From assembly GCA_030062745.1 (NCBI GenBank), contig CP099843.1, forward strand, positions 20,378,997 through 20,442,996: a DNA stretch of 64,000 nt. The letters run 5' to 3'. The position numbers were made by a program, and so were the translations under genes. Below are positions 55,311 to 64,000 of the stretch, piece by piece. How positions within the stretch are numbered: the stretch's first letter is position 1; each line of letters opens with the position of its first letter. Below the pieces are notes generated by a model. That model had not been told where the DNA came from and did no database searches. It saw only the letters and a program-made list of their open reading frames with translations. The DNA is from Capitulum mitella (Eukaryota > Arthropoda > Thecostraca > Pollicipedomorpha > Pollicipedidae).

Positions 55311-55861
55311 CCGACCTCGACCTTGACCGCGGTCAGGCCACTGCCAGCGACGCGTGCTGCTTCGCACCGGCACGCAGCAGGCGCGGAACCAGGCACCAAT
55401 GACGCGAGTGCACGTCAGGCTCTGGATACCACACTCAGCTGTCGAGAATTTCAGAGCAGTTAAAGCAGTCGTTCTGCGTCAGCTTGTAAAAAACCTGAGG
55501 GGGTTAAGCCCTCCCTCTTCTCCCCTGTGGTGGCGAGGATTAAACCATAAATGGCTGCAAAAAAGCTGATGAAATTATATATATAATTTTTAACAGGAGT
55601 ATTCTGAAAATGAGTTCCTTTCCCCGAAAATCGACGCAACGAATTCATTTCTTTCTGCCGTTATGTTTATACGTTCGTAAGTCTGATGATATTGCGAAAT
55701 ACGACGAAACATTACAGGACGATAATATGGACGTGCTTCTAAGCAACCTAAGCAATGGTGAGAAAGCCCGAAAACCAGTCTAAAAAACGAATCGGCTGCC
55801 AGTATGCTGTCATATTAATGAAACACACACGCACACGCACACACGTATATATGCATGTATT

Positions 55862-55865
<4 letters not shown>

Positions 55866-55909
<44 letters not shown>
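55866..55909. repeat. (TA)n microsatellite
   Basis: About 22 TA units, preceded by a CACACG stretch. Confidence 0.95.
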
Positions 55910-55910
<1 letters not shown>

Positions 55911-56543
55911 CGTTTCTTTTAAAGGGGAAAAGGATTTCCTCTCTCTCAAAATATCGATTCCCAACCTGAAAAGTTCAAATGATGGCTGGGGAAAGGTGGG
56001 ATTTCGCGCTCCCAAATTTTAAGTCTCTTAAATTTTCTCCCTTTATCCCAGTTGGGGCAGTTACTGAAAAACGGGTAAAAAATGCCGAATTCCGAAGTTT
56101 CATTATCATCTGATCCAGCTCCAACAATGCACTTTGTCGTGGCCTCAGATTATTCAGCGGAATACGATCCTGTCCAGGATGTCGCAAGCTGAATTCCCAT
56201 TTCCCTGAAACATTTCAGGGGTGTAAGATCAGTGCAGTTAAGTGAGGTGACAAGAGAAAAGTGGTTGAGCTGGGCTTATCAATTCCAAAACAACAGTGTC
56301 AGGCCCCTACACCTATGTTCATAGTCGTAGATTTACTTGGGAAACTTTGGATGGTGCGTTCCAGTCAGTTTCGATTTATGCTTTTGTTCGAAACAGTTCC
56401 AGTGGGATTGAAAGAGCGGCGGATGACACTCCATGATCCTGCATTGTGCAGCAGGAATCGATCTAGTGGTAAGGAGAGTGTTACTTTTTTATTTATTTAC
56501 TTATTATGTATGCATACAATATCTTTTATTTATTTGCTTTTAC

Positions 56544-56548
<5 letters not shown>

Positions 56549-56588
<40 letters not shown>
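56549..56588. repeat. (TA)n microsatellite
   Basis: About 20 TA units. Confidence 0.95.
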
Positions 56589-56590
<2 letters not shown>

Positions 56591-56802
56591 TGGATTTATA
56601 CTTATTTACGGGAAAATAAGTAAAAAGAAGGCATACGTCAAAAAGGATGAAATCCGACTTTTTTTGTTCCGGCCAGGGCTTGGGCTTAGCGCATAAGAAC
56701 GACACAAAACCGGGTCTAAAAAAATGAAATGTGAAGATACGCCTAGATAGCGTCTGCCCTAGCAGTGACGGCTCAACGGGCCGGCTAATGCTCCACTGAC
56801 AT

Positions 56803-56866
56803 CCAACGATCATGTTGAATTGGTGGTTTCCTCGCCAACGATCATGTTGAATTGGTGGTTTCCTCG
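56803..56866 (+). repeat. Exact 32-bp tandem duplication
   Basis: The word starting CCAACGATCATGTTGAATTG at 56803 repeats identically at 56835. Perfect identity suggests a recent event. Confidence 0.95.
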
Positions 56867-58356
56867 GTTCAGTTGTCCTGCAAGGATCATCCTTAGCTCG
56901 AATAATCTAAGTAAGCTGAAGGTCCATGGCCCCAGATAACCTCAGAGACATCAATGAATCCTTCGATTTGTGCGGAAACTGCAAGGAAATCACCACACTC
57001 GCCCAGCGAACAACAGCTGGGCGAAAGGAACATGCATCCTGCCTTTGGGCCAAAGTAACAAATTTTTGGCCTGAAATGTGCTCATTAAAGGCGAACAACT
57101 TGGAAAACTGATTTTATAACACCTGGGCAAATCATTCCGAAAGATCGTTGACTCCCTCTCCCACTAGCCGAGACTTTGAAACAGCTCCCCGACGAAAACA
57201 ATCGAGAAATCGTGGCCTGAGAATTGTATAACGATGGCAATACACAATCTCCACACAGCATGTATCGGAGAAATGTAAAGCTGATATGAGTTTCAAAATA
57301 ATGGGGTCTATCAGAATTATGGAAAGGCTTCTGATCTCAAATTTCTGGGAAAACTGGGCTGTTGCATTCAGGCTTTACTTCGGGCTTTGCTTCACGCTGA
57401 TGTCCATCGAAATCCAGCCATTCGACTCGCGATATTATTCATGAATCACTTCTACGTCACTGTACGTGACGTCGTTGTGTGCTGGCAAGCCTTAGCTCTG
57501 CAGCTCGACCAGAAGATTTTGAGAAGAGGCCAGGTACAGAGATTCGTGACCCATCCTGGCCTTGATTTTCATTTAAGATAGAAAATATCGCATTCCCACT
57601 TTTAACTGCGTTTCCCTTCCGATAAAGACCTGAACGTATGGAGAGCTTCCCCTTCACGTCAGACGCGGGTCTTTAAGATGCTGGCTAATGTCTGAAGGGT
57701 TAATATGCAGATTTCGTGAGTTTTCCGCAGATTCCACCGCCGAAATTTTCACGAAAACACATATATATGCATATATATTACATTTATATATAGATCTTTC
57801 TATATGTAGGCATGAGTATGGTATTTGGTAAATAACGAAAAAACTGCAAAAATGCCATCGGCCAAAAAAATGTGCGCTAAATTCGCTAGGACACTCATTT
57901 AGGAGTTTAGGTTGTAACACCCTCGGCTGGTTTGCCCACCCTTAATCCCTTACAAAACATGACGCCACTACCACAGCGACTCCAGAACCCAAAATTTTCC
58001 GCAAAATTGGGGTCAAATATGAAAAAAGAACGAACGGGATATGTGACAATGAGTCCGTCCGGATTTGTCAGGATCTGACAATCCTGCTAACATCCTGATT
58101 GTCAGCGGCATCCAGTGTGACGCATTTGATCTGGATCTCCGTGAAGCGCGTCGTTCTTCAGCCGCGACGACAAGCGTGACCCCGAACAAGGTCACAACCA
58201 GCGCATACACCCACACAGGCGCCTGTCGGATGACCCGTTCTGCCGCTCCGCAAAAAATCAGCGGCGCGCTCATGTGCATACGGTTCAAAGTTAAAACTAT
58301 TTGTAATGTAAATAACACAGGTCTTTAAGTTTCCTTCATATTTTGCGATGGGGCAG
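56867..58356. other. Intergenic, nothing firm
   Basis: 58065-58270 has raised GC and a minus-strand frame with a hydrophobic run (VWVYALVVTLFGVTLVVAA), but no family match or splice chain. Confidence 0.35.
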
Positions 58357-58509
58357 AGGTTCATATCATTCCGACAGACGGCCTGAAGGAGGGGCTCGAG
58401 TACGATGTCATGGTACAGCCGCTCTTGGGTGCGACTGTGTTTACGGCAAACAGTCCGGCCGGTCGCCTCGTGTCAGCCCGGCCAGTAGTGTTACACATAG
58501 ACTGATCGG
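58357..58509 (+). CDS. Possible terminal exon with FN3-like segment (uncertain)
   Basis: After an acceptor-like GGGGCAG (58350-58356) an open frame begins with VHIIPTDGLKEGLEYDVMVQ, continues PLLGATVF and ends PVVLHID before TGA. The pattern 'GL..G.eYdV.VqpllG' resembles the E-F strands of a fibronectin type III domain. Only about 50 residues are present, and no partner exon was found. Codon composition is GC-richer than the flanks. It may be a chance frame or a fragment. Confidence 0.3.
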
Positions 58510-60959
58510 GGTCTCAGAGCCTCCACCCGGGCATCCCTCTTAGCATGAGTTTTCAAAGTACTAGCGACTATTTTTTTTCTTTTTTGCTTCTGTTCTATTT
58601 AAAAGCATTTGCACTGAAAAACACATTGAGTTTTATTCCAGCTTTGACCCAACCTTTCCAAAAATCAACGCTTAAGCAGAAATGGCGATGTGTAAAGTTT
58701 AGTCCAGGTGAAGCCACAATTGTTGGCAGTGTCGAGGAGAAATGAGTCACGCGGGGTTTGACGCCGACGGGAGATGCTGCTTCTGGAGCTATCGTCATTT
58801 GAACTTTTTCTGCTGTCAACTGTTTTTGAACAGCTTTCCCCTAAATGAGTGAGGAGAAGATTATAGAAGAGACCCGTTTTCGTGGTACCCATGCGCAGGA
58901 TAGTGCAGCGAAATGCCTCTCTCTTTCAAATCACTCTGAAATCTTAATATGTGGCTTTGTGTCGTGTTACAGTGATTTGAACGACAGAAAATTTATGAAC
59001 ACCTTCGACGGTGACAATAGTAGCAAGAAGTATTAGCATAGCCAATTCTCATCGCCATTTTTGCGTTATTTCTGCGTTCACTGAGCATTAGGAACCAAAT
59101 GCTTTCCCTTGTTCCCCTATGTGTTCCACCTGTTTTGACAGTTTTAAATACAAAAATCATGGTACACTTCTTACCCGTCAGTGAAATAATTTCGATCATC
59201 ATTCTGTAAAGCCACGGGATAATTCGAGTTCGTGGGGAACCTGTTAAATGCAGTACGGAGGTTTGGCTGATGCATTGTTTTTGCGGCCCGTCCGCCGTAA
59301 TTGTTCGTCCTGAAATGCGCCAGAGCGTCCGCTTAAATCCCGCTCAACCTCCCCCCCCCGAGCAGAAAACCCAGGCTCCTGTCGGGTCGACGAGCACGGC
59401 AAACAGGCAACAAAAACACTGCGTCACTGGATAATGGTCCATCGCGGGTCGTAGGCCTAGAAAAAAAGACGGTAGGGATTAGCGTTAACGGTACTGTTTG
59501 TCTGAAATGATTCGGATCTGAGGGAGGTCCATATTTTTGGAACTTACTTGTTAATGGCTGTAGCTGCCCTCAGCTATAGGCTTAGCTGGCCATTCCTCTG
59601 CGGCAGATCCATAACGCCAGATAACCTTTATCCTGCCATGACTGTTGTTTGTATATCACGATGCGATGATATTTTTCGGAAATGTTGGAAAGAAGCCTTT
59701 TTGTTGTTTGTGAGATTTTTTCCAAGAATCGGTTGCAGGTTTTCGTATGTCCAATGTTGGTCATTAGTGGCATTTCTGTAATGCATTGCGGTCAGTGGCT
59801 CTTGCTGTCTTGTGAACTGCTCCACTGTGCTGTGCTGTTTTGTAAGTTCTCGCGTATCGGCCATCCATGAACTTCCTTTGAATTGACCCTTAATTAGTCA
59901 ACGCAATTTTTCGAAAGTGGGCGGATAATCTCACATGCATCGTAAATTCAGGAGCCGTAGTATTGGCCCAGTTCTGACAGTGGAGGGTCCGTATCATATC
60001 ACGAAACTTGCAGAAAAATGAAGCAACCGAAAGCATATTTAAAACCGATTGCCAGGAAGAAAGAAATCATGCGAAAAATGCGGAATGGGACCTCAGCCCT
60101 AAAAGTTTGTCCTCTCAGACGAGGTGGCTGGCTCGGTTACAAGCCCCATTAGGCCTCTTCTTTGTGACGTCACTGGAACGGGTAACTACCGCTCTTTGCA
60201 ATGCTCACATTCTGTGCTAGTTTTCTTCGCTGAACTTTCACCATTTGGTATTGATTGTGTACTGAAGCGTTGTTATGAGTTTCTAACGGGCTTATTCGCG
60301 ATGTATTGTCAATAGCTGTGTATTACTTTTGTAAAGTAGAGACATTTATTGTTTGTGGTATTTATGTTGTCCTGAAATATAAACGGTCTCCAAACAGTGC
60401 ACGTTCCTAAAAATTGTGATCAATGGACGCCTGTCTGGCTCACTATGTTGTTCGTTTCTTTTACCTTACATTACGCTACCCTATCTACGGCTGTCGAGAA
60501 TTTGGAAGGCCATTAGGCCTGTTGGTCCCGTTCACGTCAGGGTCGTCACATGGTACCGGAATCTCTCTTAGTGTGTCGTGTCGTACATTTGCTGTGCCCA
60601 GGGGTGTCGATTTGTATCCTTTTGTAGAAATGTGGCCCTGCCCCCCATGTTGGTTTGGGTCCCCTCAATATTTTCCGCCGGTTTGAAGGAAATGGGCGGT
60701 AAAAACGAAAAGAACGGCCGCAGTAGATGAGAGATAGGCAGAAAGTTTAGAGTAAAGCATAAAGCGATGTATCTGTCTTTTTGTCTTTTTATGTGTATGG
60801 GGATATGTGCATTTTTTACTCGATAAATAGCAACGAAAAACTCATAAATTCCGTTGATCAAAATAAAGTTGGCCAAATCCGTTGACAAACCCACATTTGG
60901 GGGAGCTTGGGCTGTCAGGCCCTCGGTTCGCCCCCCCCCCCAGTCATTTACAGAAATCG
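58510..60959. other. Intergenic, nothing firm
   Basis: It holds a C-run at about 59350 and, near 60846-60960, the small dispersed repeat shared with 34577..34690. No gene was recognised. Confidence 0.4.
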
Positions 60960-62540
60960 ACATCCCTGGCTGTGCCCAATGTTCGTCAAGTTTGGACCAC
61001 GTTGGGTGGAAGGGAGTCCCAGTCATTGACAACTCTACCGCTAAATGCCCTCCGATGGGTGAGGGATCGTGCCCGTGGCTTGTGTATCTTCCACTGTGAC
61101 GATAGTGGAGACGTGATATAGATAGATATAGTGGTGACCTCTGGTGACATCAGAAACAAAGGAGAGAAAAAATAATCTACACTAAGCGACATACTGTTAT
61201 GGAGAACCTGGAAGACACCCACTATGTCAACCCTCCGACGTCTATAGCAGAGGAAGGGCAGCTCAAGCGCCTGGAGCCTCTCCGGGTACGGCACATGCCT
61301 CAACTCCTCCACCGTTCGCGTGGCCCGCCTCTGCATTCTCTCCAGGCGTTACTGGCCCATCTTGCCAAATGGGTCCCAGGCCAGGTTTCCATGTTCCAAA
61401 AACGGCATAACCAAGCAGTGCTTGTACAGCAATGGAAGGGTAAAGAGACCGATATTCACAAACGATCGGCAGTCCACTGCCAGCATCTGGGACGCATTAA
61501 CCACTGCTGCCGCCGTTTGGTCGTGGGACCCGAGTTCGTCGTCCATCATAATTCTTAGATCTTTTCCGGTGCTAGCGGCATAGATCTCCTCGCCATTCAG
61601 AAAGTAGGTTTGCTGGAGGTTTCGAGGACCAAAGTGCATTGTCTTGCGCTTTGACACGTTAAATGGTAGAAGCCAGCGCTCGGACCACCTTGCCACAGCA
61701 CCGAGATCTTGCAGTAAGGATCCACACAGGGGCCTCCGAACACGGCGTACAACTTCCTGTCATCGGCAAAGAGCTTGGCGGAATCTAGTACAGACTTGGG
61801 AATGTCAACAACACAGATAACGAGCAAAGTCGGTCCCAAAACGGATCCCTGGGGAATGCCGCTGGTTACTTCATCATCAATCCAATATGCAGCCCTGTGC
61901 GACCACTCTCTGCCGTCGGCCAGTCAAGAAAGCTTGGATCCATCGGAGTACTTTTCCCCGAAACATGTATGAAGCTTTGAAGAAGACGCCGGTGCGACAC
62001 CGAATCCAAAGCCTTGCTAAAGTCGAGCTAGGCGACGTCCAGCTGTTCCCCGATTTCGATTGCTACACTCCAGTTCTCCGTGACTTCCAGCAGCTGCGTA
62101 GCTCATGAACGTTTGGCAGGAATCCGTGCAGAGCCTTGTTGAGCTGACCCGTCTCCGCCATGTGCTCCAAGAGCCTGTCCCTGATCATGGACTCGAGCAC
62201 ATCATATTGGACCACTGTGAGTCTTACAGGGCGGTGGCTGGATGCCTTCTGTTTGTCGCCTTTCTTGTAAATTGACACAATATCCCCAAGTTTCCAATCT
62301 GGAGGGAGTGTACCATCGTCGACAGACTTAGGGAAGATATGCGCTAGGAGGACGCATAGCGCTTCAGCGGACTCTCGCAGAGCCCTGGGATGAATCGAGT
62401 CCGGTCCTGGAGAGGAGTCTGGCTTGAGTAGTAGGAGTTTGGCTTGAGAGTTTGGCTTGAGACCTTGGCTTTACTTACGGAAGTTATCGTTATGCCAACG
62501 TTTCCTATCACCTCCTGCATTTCTTCATGCCAAAATGCGA
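60960..62540 (-). mobile_element. 5'-truncated LINE, reverse transcriptase part (CR1/Jockey-like)
   Basis: The minus strand gives, in order, KPDSSPGPDSIHPRALRES (62425-62370), WKLGDIVSIYKKGDK (about 62300-62255), RT blocks through LNKALHGFLPN (about 62130), then VDIPKSVLDSAKLFADD with an intact FADD box at about 61759-61773. The thumb follows (WLLPFNVSKRKTMHFG, about 61670), and then the C-terminal QRRATRTVEELRHVPYPERL (about 61330). Frame breaks occur (for example in 61840-62060), so it is inactive. The endonuclease and 5' part are missing. Confidence 0.85.
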
Positions 62541-63334
62541 CTGGGATCTCCTTCGTAGTACAGGAGCGATGATCAGAGGACTATGGGTCAGTTTGCCGAA
62601 TATGTCAAAAACAGTTTCTAGAAGCGTCATAATTTCACAGCTCTGGCATCGATCATAAATGACGCACCACGTTTTTGTGAGAAACTGGCGATCGTCGAGA
62701 GGAGACGCATGACGTCAATGAGGAATTTCTCCCCCGGTGACGGCGAGTAATCCTCATGTGGCCGTGGTCGCCCTGCGAACATGGCATATCGGCCAGCGGC
62801 GGTGCAGGGCGCCCCACGCGGCCGCCTGCGGACTCGGAAGCCAGTCTGTTGCGGAGAGACGCCGGAGAAGTCGCCAGCGCTCCCGTTGTGCCGCCGGCCA
62901 GCGCTGAGCCAGCTCCGCAGCTCCGGCCGTCCACTGCACTGAACGTGCAGTGCTGTACGCCCGAGGGCGGAAATTGTTCGGGGTGAGCATCCTCACTAGG
63001 AGGACGTCCCTACCACGGTCGGAGCAGCGGCCTACCCTGACCTTCGTCCTGCGTGGCGGCAAGATGCGTGTCCTCGGCTCCGGCATGCCGATCGCCGCAG
63101 AATCCGACCCGGGGGTCGCAACCGACGAGATGAGAGCGTAGCTCCGTGGGCTGGGGAAAACTTTGGTGGACTGGCGATCTTCTATCTCAGGAGTCCGAGA
63201 ACTGGACAAGCCTTCGCTGAGCGGTCACGACGAGTGGACCTGCTCGCGGGGGCTCATCAACTCATCATTGGCCCCGCCTATCCGAGTGATCGTGTGCGAG
63301 GCTCCGAGTGATGTATTGACAAACACGACAATGA
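62541..63334. other. GC-rich region before the right-edge LINE frame
   Basis: CpG-dense, with several overlapping open frames on both strands (62756..62986 and 62950..63141 on plus). They may be a frameshifted upstream part of the LINE frame that follows; none is recognisable by itself. Confidence 0.4.
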
Positions 63335-64000
63335 AAGAGGGCACACAGTTACGCGTCAGACTACCGGCATCGTCACCACCATCGTTCACAGTGCATTGGT
63401 GCGTTATATGACGCTGCTCGCCGTGGTTGGCGTGTTGTTGCTGATGGCAACTCACACATTGGTGACTCCACCAAATTACAGTGCGACAGCAGCAGTCCGG
63501 AACTGCTGGCTTTCTTGCAGCATGGAAGATCCTCTCGAACGCGAAGTCAGCATTCGTCGGATCAGTCGCTCGGTCCCCGCCCTGGGCGCTCCGCCGAGTT
63601 TGACCTTGGCGATCATGAGGTGAGCCACCGCACGAACAGGGGCAGTATTGCCGGCGGAGCTCCGGCTGAGCGCCTGTCAGTCCCGCCTGCACCGGTAGCT
63701 GGGCGCGCTGAGTCCGCCCCTGACCCGGCCCCCGCGCTGCTGGCCGCTGCCCTGACCGAGGCCGAGGCCGGCGGCCGGCGCCGCTCCACGGCCGGCCGGG
63801 CCAGGAACGCACCCCGCAGGGAAACACCGCCGGCCGAACGGAGGACCAGGCGCCGGCGGAGGCCACGGCGCAGACGTGGCGCGCCAGGGGGATGGCACTC
63901 ACCAGGCATCCGCGGTGGCATCCTCCAAGGCGCCATTAATGCACAGTCCATCAAACCAGAACTACTGGAACTCAATCACGAAATCGGTAAAACGCGCCAT
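63335..64000 (+). CDS. Partial LINE frame entering the endonuclease domain (runs off the right edge)
   Basis: From 63335 one plus-strand frame stays open for 222 codons to the window end, without an in-frame ATG. The first part is His- and Ser-rich, then Ala/Pro-rich, then strongly basic (R-rich at about 63835-63880). It ends GILQGAINAQSIKPELLELN, HEIGKTRH. 'INA.Si..Kl.eL...i....D' is the usual opening of the apurinic-type endonuclease of CR1/Jockey-like LINEs. It is in opposite orientation to the LINE remnant at 60960..62540. Whether the upstream part is translated is unknown. Confidence 0.55.

Noticed and set aside
58013..58318. Minus-strand frame with a membrane-like segment
   Set aside because: Only one hydrophobic run, no splice pair, no known family.

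Overview
This is animal nuclear DNA, most likely from an arthropod. It has large repeat-filled introns, GT-AG splice sites, CpG-rich patches, several classes of animal transposon remnants, a short TTAGG-type telomere-like tract, and a degraded ORF of a family I recall from arthropod genomes. I cannot name the species; a crustacean or chelicerate seems more likely than an insect, but that is a guess from repeat style only. Nothing here is bacterial: most open frames are chance frames or lie in repeats.

The backbone of the window is one gene on the + strand, 5314..53207. I could join ten exons with consistent splice phases into a complete 445-codon reading frame for a Cys-loop ligand-gated channel subunit of the glycine receptor / GluCl-like anion channel group. 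It has a signal peptide, two Cys pairs, four membrane segments and a C-terminus just after M4. Upstream lies a CpG-rich probable promoter (about 4950..5310); a poly(A) signal candidate is at 54221. Two introns are about 17 kb (14594..32296 and 32401..49275) and carry most of the repeats.

Inside the first giant intron, on the opposite strand, is an exon-like segment of an amino-acid transporter (19716..19964), a Ty3/Gypsy-like gag remnant without pol, a LINE 3' fragment and long degenerate GC-rich arrays. The second giant intron holds a dead L1/Tx1-type LINE, several short DNA transposons and a 46-bp minisatellite.

Non-autonomous DNA elements can be bounded by terminal inverted repeats and target duplications: TTAA-flanked (piggyBac-like) families, one TA-flanked (Tc1/mariner-like) and one with an 8-bp duplication (hAT-like). 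Downstream of the channel gene are a possible short FN3-like terminal exon (58357..58509), a LINE reverse-transcriptase remnant on the minus strand, and at the right edge an open frame entering the endonuclease start of another LINE.

The most interesting points are the channel's departures from known relatives (P-S-R instead of P-A-R before M2, loop B without its aromatic, Gly in M3), the nested transporter exon, the fold-back minisatellite at 3.9-4.7 kb, and three hairpins with long, perfect or nearly perfect arms.
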